Part shown: piece by piece, positions 21,560-30,537 of the stretch | Numbering within the stretch: position 1 is the stretch's first letter | How the letters are laid out: the number at the start of each line of letters is the position of its first letter | DNA from: Blastococcus saxobsidens | GTDB lineage: Bacteria; Actinomycetota; Actinomycetes; Mycobacteriales; Geodermatophilaceae | Direction of reading: 5' to 3' | Assembly (NCBI RefSeq): GCF_002938435.1 | Contig: NZ_POQT01000018.1 | Location: 19,412-83,411, forward strand | DNA: 64,000 nucleotides | Position numbers and translations under genes: made by a program | The notes under the pieces: model-generated | Database searches by the model: none | Seen by the model: only the letters and a program-made list of their open reading frames with translations | What the model was told of the DNA's origin: nothing

Positions 21560-22474
21560 ATGGAGATCCTCCGGACGCCGGACGAGCGGTTCGCCGACCT
21601 GCCCGACTTCCCGTACCAGGCCCGCTACGTGGCGGTCGACAGCGGCGACGGCGGGCGGCTGCGGGTCGCCCACCTCGACGAGGGACCGGCCGACGGCGAG
21701 ACGGTCCTGCTGCTGCACGGCGAACCGTCGTGGTCCTTCCTCTACCGGCGGATGATCCCGGTGCTGGTGGACGCCGGGCTGCGCGTCGTCGCGCCGGACC
21801 TGGTCGGTTTCGGCCGCTCGGACAAGCCGGCCGCCCGGGACGACTACAGCTACGCCCGGCACGTCGGGTGGATGCGCCAGGCGCTGCTCGACGAGCTCGA
21901 CCTGCGCGACGTCACCGTCGTCGGGCAGGACTGGGGCGGGCTGATCGGGCTGCGCCTGGTCGCGGAGAACCCCGACCGGTTCGCCCGGGTCGTCGTCGCC
22001 AACACCGGCCTGCCCACCGGTGACCAGCCGATGAGCGAGGCGTTCCTGGCGTGGCAGCGGTTCTCCCAGGAGAGCCCGGACTTCCAGGTCGGCCGGATCG
22101 TCGGCAACGGCACGGTCGCCGGCCTGTCCCCGGAGGTCGTCGCCGCCTACGACGCGCCCTTCCCCGACGACTCGTACAAGGCCGGCGCGCGGATGTTCCC
22201 CGCGCTGGTGCCCACGGCACCCGATGACCCTGCGGCGGCGGCCAACCGGGCGGCCTGGCAGGTGCTCACCCGGTGGGAGAAGCCCTTCCTCACCGCGTTC
22301 TCCGACTCCGACCCGATCACCGGCGGAGGCGAGCGGGCCTTCCAGAAGCTGGTGCCCGGGGCGCAGGGGATGGCGCACACCACTCTGCCCGGCGGCGGGC
22401 ACTTCCTGCAGGAGGACGTCGGCCCCGAGCTGGCCCGCGTCGTCGTGGAGCTGATCGCCGCGACCCCGCGGTGA
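21560..22474 (+). CDS. Haloalkane dehalogenase-like alpha/beta-hydrolase
   Basis: A 304-residue protein with haloalkane dehalogenase hallmarks: LLHGEPSWSFLYR (halide-stabilising Trp after HGEP), APDLVGFGRSDKP, and nucleophile Asp in VVGQDWGGLIGL (about residue 120). The catalytic His is in PGGGHFLQEDVG. HLD-I enzymes hydrolyse C-halogen bonds; some relatives are only esterases. ATG 21560 follows GGGTGGCGGC. Its TGA overlaps the GTG of the methyltransferase gene, so the two are coupled. Confidence 0.85.
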   Translation: MEILRTPDERFADLPDFPYQARYVAVDSGDGGRLRVAHLDEGPADGETVLLLHGEPSWSFLYRRMIPVLVDAGLRVVAPDLVGFGRSDKPAARDDYSYARHVGWMRQALLDELDLRDVTVVGQDWGGLIGLRLVAENPDRFARVVVANTGLPTGDQPMSEAFLAWQRFSQESPDFQVGRIVGNGTVAGLSPEVVAAYDAPFPDDSYKAGARMFPALVPTAPDDPAAAANRAAWQVLTRWEKPFLTAFSDSDPITGGGERAFQKLVPGAQGMAHTTLPGGGHFLQEDVGPELARVVVELIAATPR

Positions 22475-23595
22475 GCTCCCCCGAGGAGTTCTTCGCCCGG
22501 TTGGGTCGCGCCCCGGACGTCGAGGCCCCCGATCTGGTGGCCGTCGACGCCACCGACCGGCTGCTGCTGGACGAGGCCGCTGCCACCCTCGCCCTCTGCG
22601 GGCCCGGCGAGGTGGCCGTCGTCGACGACGGGTACGGCGCCCTCACCCTGGGCGCGGTGGCGCTGCACGGCGCGAGCGACGTGCGGGTGAGCCAGGACCT
22701 GCTGGTCGGGGAGCTCGCCCTGGCCCGCAACGCCGAGCAGCTGGGCCTTCCCGGCTCCTACCGGTCGCTGCCGCTGGACGCCGGGCTCGCCGCCGGTGCC
22801 CGGCTGGTGCTGGTGCAGGCGCCCAAGGGCCTGGAGGCGCTGCGGGAGATCGCGGAGGTGGTGGCCTCGTCGGCCGCGCCGGACGTGACGGTGCTGGTCG
22901 GCGGCCGGGTCAAGCACATGACGCACGCGATGAACGACGTCCTGCGGGAGTCCTTCACCGACGTCTCGGCAACCCTCGCGCGGCAGAAGTCGCGCGTGCT
23001 GGTGGCCCGCGGTCCCCGCCCGCACGGCTCGTCCTTCCCGCGCCGCCAGGTGCACACCGACCCGCCGATGACCGTCTGCGCGCACGGCGCCGCGTTCGCC
23101 GGCACGAGGATCGACATCGGCACCCGCGTGCTGCTCGGCTCGCTCGACCGCATGGCCGCGGCCGGCACCGCGCTCGACCTGGGTTGCGGCACCGGTGTGC
23201 TGGCGGTCGCGCTGGCGCAGGCCCGGCCGGACCTGCGGGTGGTCGCGGCCGACCAGTCCGCCGCCGCGGTCGCCTCCGCCCGGGCCACGGCCGACGCCAA
23301 CGGGGTGGGGGAGCGGGTCGAGGTCGTGCGCGACGCCGCCGCCGCCTCGCTGCCCGACGCGAGCGTGGACCTGGTCGTCTGCAACCCGCCGTTCCACGTC
23401 GGCGCCGCCGTGGTCACCACCGCAGCCGACCGGCTCTTCGTGGCGGCCGCGCGGGTGCTGCGGCCCGGTGGCGAGCTCTGGACCGTCTACAACAGCACCC
23501 TCAGGTACAAGCCGGTGCTGGGGCGGACGGTCGGCCCGACGTCGCTGGTGGCGCGGACGCCCAAGTTCACGGTCACCGTCTCCCACCGCCGCTGA
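22471..23595 (+). CDS. Class I SAM-dependent methyltransferase, RlmG/RsmC type
   Basis: A 374-residue protein with a degenerate N-terminal methyltransferase-like half and a functional C-terminal half. SAM motif I is ALDLGCGTGVLAVAL (about residues 235-249), and the guanine-N2-methyltransferase motif is VVCNPPFHVGAAV. This two-domain plan is typical of RsmC/RlmG enzymes, which methylate G in 16S or 23S rRNA. GTG 22471 overlaps the dehalogenase stop by 4 nt. Which rRNA base is modified cannot be told. Confidence 0.85.
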   Translation: MSSPEEFFARLGRAPDVEAPDLVAVDATDRLLLDEAAATLALCGPGEVAVVDDGYGALTLGAVALHGASDVRVSQDLLVGELALARNAEQLGLPGSYRSLPLDAGLAAGARLVLVQAPKGLEALREIAEVVASSAAPDVTVLVGGRVKHMTHAMNDVLRESFTDVSATLARQKSRVLVARGPRPHGSSFPRRQVHTDPPMTVCAHGAAFAGTRIDIGTRVLLGSLDRMAAAGTALDLGCGTGVLAVALAQARPDLRVVAADQSAAAVASARATADANGVGERVEVVRDAAAASLPDASVDLVVCNPPFHVGAAVVTTAADRLFVAAARVLRPGGELWTVYNSTLRYKPVLGRTVGPTSLVARTPKFTVTVSHRR

Positions 23596-23795
23596 CCGTC
23601 CGCACTTCCGGAAGAAATAGGTTCCGACCCATCTCGGGCGGGTTTACGGAACGAGGAAGGTTCATCGATCGGGTGATTCCGCTGTAGTAGTTCCAGCGAG
23701 CCGCCGATGAAGGGGGCATGGCGCCGATCCGGCGCAGCAGAGACTTGGTCGCGGGGCCCGGCGCAAGACGCGGCGACGGGGCGACCTGGGGGGAC

Positions 23796-23825
23796 GGCGG
23801 CGGTGGGAGCGATCCCACCGCCGCC
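23796..23825. terminator. Strong hairpin terminator between convergent genes
   Basis: Perfect 13-bp stem: GGCGGCGGTGGGA and TCCCACCGCCGCC around loop GCGA. It lies between the methyltransferase (plus) and phosphoribosyltransferase (minus) genes and can serve both. The 200 nt before it (23596-23795) are less GC-rich than the surroundings and hold no supportable gene. Confidence 0.75.
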
Positions 23826-23847
23826 GATCTGCGTCCCGGCCGGGTGG

Positions 23848-24342
23848 TCAGTGCCCGGAGGAGCCCGCCCGCCGCCGCACCGGCGGCTCGGCCGACCAGG
23901 GGAAGTCGATCCAGCGGTCGGTCCGGCGCCAGACGTAGTCGCAGCGCACCAGCGAGCCGGGCTTCTCGTAGATGACCGCGGTGCGGACGTCGGCGACGTA
24001 GCCGGCGCAGAACGACCGGACCAGCTCGAGGGTCTTGCCGGTGTCCGCCACGTCGTCGGCCACGAGCACGTTGGCCCCGGTCAGGTCGACCACGTCGAGG
24101 GTCGGTGGGAGCACCACCGGCAGGTCCAGCCGCTCGTCCACCCCCGTGTAGAACTCCACGTTCATCACGAAGAGGTTCTTGACGTCCAGCGCGTAGCCCA
24201 GGGCCCCGCCGAGGAAGAGCCCGCCACGGGCGATGGACAGCACCAGGTCCGGTTCGAAGCCGTCGGCGGCGACCTGCCGGGCCAGCTCACGGCTGGCCGT
24301 GCCGAACGCCTCGTAGGTCAGGACTTCACGGTCGTCGCTCAC
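23848..24342 (-). CDS. Phosphoribosyltransferase (xanthine/hypoxanthine PRTase-like)
   Basis: A 164-residue type I PRTase. The PRPP-binding loop is VLVADDVADTGKTLELV (about residues 95-111), and the flexible-loop region is SIARGGLFLGGALGYALD. Family members convert purine bases plus PRPP to nucleotides. GTG 24342 chosen as the first start in frame with homology. The Trp-rich C-terminus (VWRRTDRWIDFPW) is like archaeal/actinobacterial XGPRT-type proteins. Base specificity not assignable. Confidence 0.85.
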   Translation of the reverse strand: MSDDREVLTYEAFGTASRELARQVAADGFEPDLVLSIARGGLFLGGALGYALDVKNLFVMNVEFYTGVDERLDLPVVLPPTLDVVDLTGANVLVADDVADTGKTLELVRSFCAGYVADVRTAVIYEKPGSLVRCDYVWRRTDRWIDFPWSAEPPVRRRAGSSGH

Positions 24343-24505
24343 GGCGTCGATGGTGCACGTGAAACATCGTCGCCGGGGGCGGGAGGCCGCTCGTGCCACC
24401 GGTACCGGCCCGGTGGCGACGTCGTCACGGACATGCCCCACACTGTTCAACCATCCGGCGTTCAACCATCCGGCCGAGGCGCGGCCGCGGACCACTGAGG
24501 ACTGC

Positions 24506-25501
24506 ATGAGCGAGGCGGTGGACGCAGGCACGACCCGTGCCGCTGTGCCGGCACTCGACGGCGCCCAGCCGCACGCGCACGTGGGGCTGCTGTTCGGTTC
24601 CGACGCAGAGATGCTGGCCGGTGTCGTGCCCTTCGTCGAGGCGGGCCTCCTGGCCGGGGACCTGATCCTGGTCTCCTGCCCGCCGGCCACCGTCGCGCTG
24701 ATCACCGGAGCACTGGGCGACCGTGCGGCCGAGGTCGCCGTCGACGAGCGGATCTGCCTGATCGGTACCCGGGTCGCCGATGCGACGGGTGTGACCGCCG
24801 AGTGGGTGCAGCGGGCGCGGGCCGCCCGGTCCGGACGGTTGCGGCTCGTCACGCAGGTGCGGTTCGGGACCGCACCGCGGAGCCGGCGCGAGGGGCTCCG
24901 GTACGAGGCCGCGGTGAACCCGGGCCTGGCGGGGCAGCCGGTGTCGGTGCTGTGCCTGTTCGACCGCCGGGAGCTCCCCGCGGACGTGCTGGGCGGGGTC
25001 GCGCGGACGCACCCCCTGCTGATCTCCGGCGGCGCCGTGCGGCCGAGCGGCGAGTTCGGCGATCAGCGGGACTACGTCCGGCGGCTGCCGGTGCCCCGCG
25101 AGTCGTTCGAGGACGCCGGCCCGGTGTTCGGCGTGACCGACGCAGAGTCGCTGGCCGCCCTGCGGGCCGCTCTCCGCGCGGTGATGTCGGAGCGGGTGAG
25201 CGACCCGGACCTGGCCGAGGACCTGCACTTCGCGGCCAGCGAGATCGCCTCGAACGCGTTCCGGCACGGCGCCCGGCCGGTCTCGGCGAAGGTGTGGGTG
25301 TCCGACGACCGGCTGGTCTGCGCCATCAGCGACAGCGGGCCCGGGTTCGACGACCCGTTCACGGGTTTCCGTCCCGCGCACGGGGACGACCTCGCGCTGG
25401 GCGGCATGGGGCTGTGGCTGGCGCGGAAGCTGTGGGACCACGTGGACGTCCTGCCCCGGCCCGGGGGTGTCACCGTCCGGCTCAGCACCCGCCTGAGCTG
25501 A
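24506..25501 (+). CDS. MEDS sensor plus HATPase anti-sigma protein
   Basis: A 331-residue protein. ATG 24506 is preceded by GAGG. The N-terminal MEDS (DcmR-type sensory) domain runs about 20-185 (HVGLLFGSDAEMLAGVVPFVEAGLLAGD). The C-terminal HATPase_c anti-sigma domain runs about 205-331, with N-box ASEIASNAFRHG, G1 SDSGPGFDDPF and G2 LGGMGLWLARKL. The fusion suggests that a small-molecule or redox signal sensed by MEDS controls an anti-sigma kinase. It ends 12 nt from the convergent diguanylate cyclase. Confidence 0.87.
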   Translation: MSEAVDAGTTRAAVPALDGAQPHAHVGLLFGSDAEMLAGVVPFVEAGLLAGDLILVSCPPATVALITGALGDRAAEVAVDERICLIGTRVADATGVTAEWVQRARAARSGRLRLVTQVRFGTAPRSRREGLRYEAAVNPGLAGQPVSVLCLFDRRELPADVLGGVARTHPLLISGGAVRPSGEFGDQRDYVRRLPVPRESFEDAGPVFGVTDAESLAALRAALRAVMSERVSDPDLAEDLHFAASEIASNAFRHGARPVSAKVWVSDDRLVCAISDSGPGFDDPFTGFRPAHGDDLALGGMGLWLARKLWDHVDVLPRPGGVTVRLSTRLS

Positions 25502-25513
25502 CCCCGGGGCCGG

Positions 25514-27367
25514 TCAGGTCCTGGCGTCGCTCCCCGGCACGGGGGCCGGCGTGGTGCCGGAGAGGGCCCGGGAGTCCTTGCCGCCGCGCTTGGCGCTGTA
25601 CATGGCGGTGTCGGCCCGGTGCAGGAGCTCCTCGGCGGTGCAGCCGGGACCGGCCAGGGCGCCGCCGACGCTGGCCGTCACCGTCACGGGCCGGCCGGCG
25701 AGCTGCACCGGGAGGCGGACGGCGGCCAGCAGCCGGTCGGCGACGTCGCGGAGCCGGTCGGCGTCGGCGTCCATGAGCAGGAGGGCGAACTCGTCCCCGC
25801 CCAGCCGGGCGACGACGTCGTCGCCGCGGACGTCCGCGGAGAGCCGGCCGGCGACGGCGAGCAGCAGCTCGTCGCCGGCCGCATGCCCCAGCGTGTCGTT
25901 GATGCTCTTGAAGTCGTCGACGTCGACGAAGAGGACCGCCGGCGGGGCCGCCGGGTCGGCGTCCGCGGTCGCGGCCACCAGCCGGTCGTTGAATGCCGTG
26001 CGGTTGAGCAGACCGGTCAGCGGATCGGTGGTCGCCTGGCGGCGCAGCTCGTCCTCGAAGAGCTTGCGGTCGGTGATCTCCCGGATGTTGACCACCCAGC
26101 CCTCGATGCCGGCGGCGTCGACCCGGCCGCTGATCCGCATCTCGACCCAGCGTGCGTTGCCGGAGCTGTGCTGGACCCGGATGTCGGTGTCGGTGAAGCC
26201 GCCGGTGGCCGGGCCGGCGGACGCTACGACGGCGCGCAGCCGCGCCTGGTCCCGCGGATCGGCGAGGGTGATCGCCTCGCGGCCGACGTAGTAGGAGGCG
26301 GGCCGGCCGAGCAGCGACTCCACGGCGGGGCTCATGTAGGAAATCGTGCCGTCGGAGGCGATGATCGAGATGACGTCGGCGGAGTTGGCCAGCAGGAGCT
26401 CCAGCCGTGTCTGGCTGGCGTCCAGGGCGACGCGGATCCGCTCGCGTTCCCGGTCCAGCGCCATGAGGCGCCACAGGGCGAGGCCGGTGAGCGTCGCGCT
26501 GCCGATGCCGAGCACGTAGCCGATCCCGCCGCGGCCGAGGGTCCAGAGGATCAGCAGGGCCGGGCTGACCAGGAGCGCAGCGCCCAGACCGAGGACCCGG
26601 CTGCCGGTGTCCTCGTGCACGGACGAGGGCGGCTCGCCCATCGTCGCGACGGCGGGGTGCCGTCCGGCGAGGCAGAGCGCCGCCACGGCCAGCAGCGGCA
26701 GGGGGTCCAGGAGGGGTGCGTCGCGCAGGGCCGTGTCACCCAGGATGCGGCCGCCGTACCCGATGACGGTGAACACGCCGGCGACCAGGAAGGCCATGGT
26801 GGTGACCGACCGGCCGCCCCGCGACATGGCGAGCGGTACGCAGACGAAGAGCAGCACGACGGTGACGAGCGGCGTGCCGATGTCGACCTCGACCAGGTCG
26901 ACCGACATCGAGCGCCGGTCCCCGCCGACAGCCAGGATGGCCAGGCCGGCGGCCAGCAGCAGCGTGGCGGTGTCGATCCAGCTGCTCCAGTCCCGGCGAC
27001 GCCGGCCGCTCCGGATCACTCCGAGGGCGCCGACCACGAGGGCCGCGTAGGCGGCGACGTCCAGCAACGACTCCACGGCCGACGACGGTCCGGGTGCGAT
27101 CCCGCTGAGCGCGACGACCTCCGCGACGCAGCTCGCGGCGAAGAAGCCGAGGCCGGCACCGATGGCGCGCCAGGCGACGACGAGCCGGGTGCGGTGCCGA
27201 CGAAGCGCGCACAGGACGGCGGAGGTGCCGAGTCCGAACAGGACGACCTCGGCGGCGGGCCGCCACGGCCCGGCAGGGACCACGGTCACGATGACGGCGA
27301 CGACCAGCACGGCGAGCGCCGTGTGCAGCCAGGCAGCACGGGCGATCGGAGGGGTGTGGCCGGTCAC
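25514..27367 (-). CDS. Membrane diguanylate cyclase with PAS domain
   Basis: A 617-residue protein: about eight to ten hydrophobic helices in the first 315 residues, a PAS/PAC sensor (about 325-440; SADVISIIASDGTISYMSPAVESLLG) and a GGDEF domain (about 450-605) with ARLGGDEFALLL intact. The signature is catalytically competent, so it should make c-di-GMP at the membrane. No EAL domain is fused. Start GTG 27367. The membrane part is of a MASE-like layout, but I cannot name the subtype. Confidence 0.92.
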   Translation of the reverse strand: MTGHTPPIARAAWLHTALAVLVVAVIVTVVPAGPWRPAAEVVLFGLGTSAVLCALRRHRTRLVVAWRAIGAGLGFFAASCVAEVVALSGIAPGPSSAVESLLDVAAYAALVVGALGVIRSGRRRRDWSSWIDTATLLLAAGLAILAVGGDRRSMSVDLVEVDIGTPLVTVVLLFVCVPLAMSRGGRSVTTMAFLVAGVFTVIGYGGRILGDTALRDAPLLDPLPLLAVAALCLAGRHPAVATMGEPPSSVHEDTGSRVLGLGAALLVSPALLILWTLGRGGIGYVLGIGSATLTGLALWRLMALDRERERIRVALDASQTRLELLLANSADVISIIASDGTISYMSPAVESLLGRPASYYVGREAITLADPRDQARLRAVVASAGPATGGFTDTDIRVQHSSGNARWVEMRISGRVDAAGIEGWVVNIREITDRKLFEDELRRQATTDPLTGLLNRTAFNDRLVAATADADPAAPPAVLFVDVDDFKSINDTLGHAAGDELLLAVAGRLSADVRGDDVVARLGGDEFALLLMDADADRLRDVADRLLAAVRLPVQLAGRPVTVTASVGGALAGPGCTAEELLHRADTAMYSAKRGGKDSRALSGTTPAPVPGSDART

Positions 27368-27432
27368 GAACCCCCATCGACCTGCAGGGATGCAAACTTG
27401 ACCGGTTCATCCCCCCGAGGGGTGCGCCCCGC

Positions 27433-28503
27433 TCAGGGCAGGACGGGCAGGTCGTCGGCGTGCAGGTCCGGGCGGACGCGGACGAAGCGCAACGGGTGCC
27501 GGAACACCCCGGCCTGGAGCGCGGCATCGGCACTGACCTCGACCACGGCGGTCGGCTCGACGCGGGTGAGCGGCACCGACAGCCGGCCGCCGCCGAAGCG
27601 GCCCGTCCCGATGCGCTCGGGCCAGGGGTGGTCGTCCGCCGCGGGGCGCAGCACACCGGCCAGCTCCGCGGACTGCTCCGGTGTCAGCGGGCTGGTGCGG
27701 CCGACCACCACGAGCTCGCCGCCCCGGTACTGCCCGGCCACCAGCTGGCCGGGGCGTCCGATCGGGCCGATGACGCCCCCGGCGAGCACCTCGGTGGTCT
27801 CCCAGCTCTTCACCTTCAGCCAGTCGCGGCGACCCGGTGCGTAGCGGGTGGCGGCGCCCTTGACCACCAGCCCCTCGACCCCCGCGGGACGGAAGTCGTC
27901 GAACCACCGCCGGGCCTCGACCGGATCGGCGGTCACCGGCGAGAGCTGCATCGGCGGCGCCCAGCGGGCGGCCAGGCCCTCCAGGCCCGCGCGGCGCCGG
28001 GCGAAGGTGCTCCGGCGGAGGTCCTCACCACCGGTGGCCAGCAGGTCGAAGGCGACGTAGGACGCCGGCGCGGCGGCCACCTGGGCGGCGATGCGACCGG
28101 CGGCGGTCACCATGCGGCGCTGCAGCAGCCCGAAGTCCAGCCGGTCGTCGTGCCAGATGACGACCTCGCCGTCGACGACGGAGCCGGGGGGCAGCTGGGC
28201 GACCGCGGCGGCGGCGAGGTCGGGGAACCGGTCGGTGAGGTCACGCCCCTGCTTGGACCACAGCCGGGTGGAGCTGCGGTCGCGCACGATGACGAGCCGG
28301 TAGCCGTCCCACTTGGGTTCGTACCGGCAGCCACCGGACAGCGCCGTGGGCTGCGGGATCTCCCGCACCGGCTTGGCCAGCTGCACCGCGACCGGGCCGG
28401 CCAGCTCCGGTGGCAGCGCGGGCAGACCCGGGACGGACAGAGGCACCCGCCCAGCCTGCTCGGTCCCGCCCGGAGTCGCAGCACAGGGCGCCGCGGCAGT
28501 CAC
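27433..28503 (-). CDS. ATP-dependent DNA ligase (LigC-like)
   Basis: Up to 356 residues. Adenylation motif I is YEPKWDGYRLV (nucleophile Lys), motif III is YVAFDLLA, motif IV is GVEGLVVKG, and motif V is WLKVKSW. An OB-fold-like C-terminus follows. Ligases of this size in actinobacteria (LigC) back up LigD in end joining or excision repair. GTG 28503 follows GGAG by about 10 nt. GTG 28446, just before VPLSVPGLPALPPEL, is an alternative shorter start. No Ku or LigD gene is nearby. Confidence 0.88.
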   Translation of the reverse strand: MTAAAPCAATPGGTEQAGRVPLSVPGLPALPPELAGPVAVQLAKPVREIPQPTALSGGCRYEPKWDGYRLVIVRDRSSTRLWSKQGRDLTDRFPDLAAAAVAQLPPGSVVDGEVVIWHDDRLDFGLLQRRMVTAAGRIAAQVAAAPASYVAFDLLATGGEDLRRSTFARRRAGLEGLAARWAPPMQLSPVTADPVEARRWFDDFRPAGVEGLVVKGAATRYAPGRRDWLKVKSWETTEVLAGGVIGPIGRPGQLVAGQYRGGELVVVGRTSPLTPEQSAELAGVLRPAADDHPWPERIGTGRFGGGRLSVPLTRVEPTAVVEVSADAALQAGVFRHPLRFVRVRPDLHADDLPVLP

Positions 28504-28539
28504 CCGTTCGCGCTCCGTGACACGCGGAGGGAGAGGTGA

Positions 28540-28920
28540 TCAGCCCAGTCGGCCGGCCAGGTCCGCGGCGAACCCCTCCGCGATCGACAGCTGCTCGCGC
28601 AGGGCGTGCACCCGGGCGGTGGCCGCCTCGTGGAACATCCGCAGCCGGTCGGCCAGCGCGGCGTCGCCGGGGCGTTCGGCCAGCTCGGCGAGAAGTCCGA
28701 GCAGCTCCTCCATCTCCTCCAGCGAGAAGCCGAGCGGCTTCATCCGCTTGATGACCTCGAGCCGGGCGACGTCGTCGTCGCTGTAGAGCCGGAAGCCGCC
28801 GTCGCTGCGGGTGGTGGGCCGGACCAGCCCGTTCTCCTCGTAGAACCGGATGGTCCGCAGGCTCAGGCCGGTGCGCTCGGCGACCTGGCCGATCTGCAGC
28901 AGGCCGGTGCGGGCGGCCAT
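28540..28920 (-). CDS. MerR-family transcriptional regulator
   Basis: A 126-residue MerR protein: N-terminal winged helix LLQIGQVAERTGLSLRTIRFYEENGLVRP, wing GGFRLYSDDDVARL, then a long dimerisation helix. No Cys-rich metal site, so it is not a classical metal sensor. Its ATG overlaps the stop of the SulP transporter gene by one base, so it is the second gene of that operon. A MerR-type operator lies upstream of the operon at 30483-30503, consistent with autoregulation. Confidence 0.88.
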   Translation of the reverse strand: MAARTGLLQIGQVAERTGLSLRTIRFYEENGLVRPTTRSDGGFRLYSDDDVARLEVIKRMKPLGFSLEEMEELLGLLAELAERPGDAALADRLRMFHEAATARVHALREQLSIAEGFAADLAGRLG

Positions 28921-30395
28921 CAGTGGCCCGCCCCGAGCTGCCCGGAGTGCCGCTCGAACCGGCTGAGCGAGTGCTCGTCGAGGCCGACGATCTCCACGGA
29001 CTTCCCGCGGGTGGCGTACTTGTGCGTGATGGCGTCCAGCACCGCGACCGTCGAGGCGTCCCACACCTGGGCGCCGGAGAGGTCGATGACCACGTGCTCC
29101 GGGTCGTCGGCGTACTCGAACTGGGTGTACAGGTCGTTGCTCGAGGCGAAGAAGAGCGCGCCGTCCACGGTGTAGCGCGCGGTGCCGCCCTCGACCACCC
29201 GGTCCACGTCGACCAGGTGCGCGATCCGCTGGGCGAAGAGGACGCAGGCCACCAGCACGCCCACGCCCACACCGATCGCCAGGTTGTGGGTGATCAGCGT
29301 GACCGCGACCGTCGAGAGCATCACGGTGGTCTCGCTCTTCGGCATCCGGTGGATGGTCCGCAGGCTGTGCCAGTCGAAGGTCGCGATGGACACGAAGACC
29401 ATGACGGCGACGAGGGCGGCCATCGGGATGATGCTCACGATGTCGCCGAGGGCCACGACGAGGACCAGCAGGAAGACGCCGGCCAGGAAGGTCGACAGCC
29501 GGGTCCGGGCGCCGGACGCCTTCACGTTGATCATCGTCTGGCCGATCATGGCGCAGCCGCCCATGCCGCCGAAGAAGCCCGAGGCCATGTTCGCCACACC
29601 CTGCCCCCAGGACTCGCGGGTCTTGTCCGAGTGCGTGTCGGTGATGTCGTCGACGAGCTTGGCCGTCATCAGCGACTCCATGAGCCCGACGAAGGCGACG
29701 CCGAGGGCGTAGGGGGCGATGACGCCCAGCGTCTCGGCGGTGAAGGGCACGTCGGGCAGCAGGAAGAACGGCAGGCTGTCGGGCAGCTCGCCCTCGCCGC
29801 CGACGTCGGGCAGCTCCCAGCCGCCCGTCACGGTGAGCGCGGTCAGCACGATGATCGCTACCAGGGGTGCGGGGACGGCGCTGGTCAGCCGGGGGAGCAG
29901 GAAGATGATGGCCAGCCCGGCGGCGACCATCGGGTAGACCAGCCACGGCACGCCGATCAGCTGCGGGAACTGCGCGCTGAAGATCAGGATCGCCAGCGCG
30001 TTGACGAACCCCACCATGACGCTGCGCGGGATGAACCGCATGAGCCGGGCGACGCCGGCGGCGGCCAGCAGGATCTGGAAGATCCCACCCAGGATGACCG
30101 CGGCGAACAGGTACTGGACGCCGTACTCCAGCGCGAGCGGGGCGACGACCAGGGCGATCGCACCCGTCGCCGCGGTGATCATCGCCGGTCGGCCGCCGGT
30201 GAAGGCGATGACCACCGCCATGACGAAGGAGGAGAACAGGCCCACCCGCGGGTCGACCCCGGCGAGGATCGAGAAGCTGATGGCCTCGGGGATGAGCGCC
30301 AGGGCGACCACGAGGCCGGCCAGCACCTCGGTGCGGGCGACCCCCGGGTTCAGCCAGGACGGGCGGGCAGGGCGGAGCGCAGGCAGGACGGACAT
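28920..30395 (-). CDS. SulP-family anion transporter with STAS domain
   Basis: A 491-residue SLC26/SulP protein: about 10-14 membrane helices from residue 20 (LAGLVVALALIPEAISFSILAG is the SulP signature; GGMGGCAMIGQTMINVKASG is also conserved), then a C-terminal STAS domain (VVIDLSGAQVWDASTVAVLDAI). It moves sulfate, bicarbonate or another anion; substrate is not readable. ATG 30395 chosen at MSVLPALRP; an upstream ATG (30467) would add 24 Arg-rich residues. Co-transcribed with merR. Confidence 0.9.
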   Translation of the reverse strand: MSVLPALRPARPSWLNPGVARTEVLAGLVVALALIPEAISFSILAGVDPRVGLFSSFVMAVVIAFTGGRPAMITAATGAIALVVAPLALEYGVQYLFAAVILGGIFQILLAAAGVARLMRFIPRSVMVGFVNALAILIFSAQFPQLIGVPWLVYPMVAAGLAIIFLLPRLTSAVPAPLVAIIVLTALTVTGGWELPDVGGEGELPDSLPFFLLPDVPFTAETLGVIAPYALGVAFVGLMESLMTAKLVDDITDTHSDKTRESWGQGVANMASGFFGGMGGCAMIGQTMINVKASGARTRLSTFLAGVFLLVLVVALGDIVSIIPMAALVAVMVFVSIATFDWHSLRTIHRMPKSETTVMLSTVAVTLITHNLAIGVGVGVLVACVLFAQRIAHLVDVDRVVEGGTARYTVDGALFFASSNDLYTQFEYADDPEHVVIDLSGAQVWDASTVAVLDAITHKYATRGKSVEIVGLDEHSLSRFERHSGQLGAGH

Positions 30396-30482
30396 GCTCC
30401 CGTTTCGGGTGGAGGGCTGGTGGCGACTCCCCGTGCGTCGGGCGCGGGGGCGCGGATCACGGTCCATGCTGCCGCAGACCCG

Positions 30483-30503
30483 ACTCTCACGTAAGAGGAG
30501 AGT
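30483..30503. promoter_or_regulatory. Candidate MerR operator upstream of SulP-merR
   Basis: ACTCTC-N9-GAGAGT, perfect 6-bp arms in a 21-nt dyad, the geometry of MerR-family sites that lie within an over-long promoter spacer. It sits between the divergent SulP (start 30395) and DUF1992 (start 30538) genes. Confidence 0.6.
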
Positions 30504-30537
30504 GCAGAGTTCCCGGTCACTCGTACCGTGGAGGGCG

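Noticed and set aside
23718..23975. Plus-strand frame starting ATG 23718 after AAGGGGGC
   Set aside because: It runs through the terminator hairpin and antisense into the phosphoribosyltransferase gene, with Gly/Arg/Pro shadow composition.
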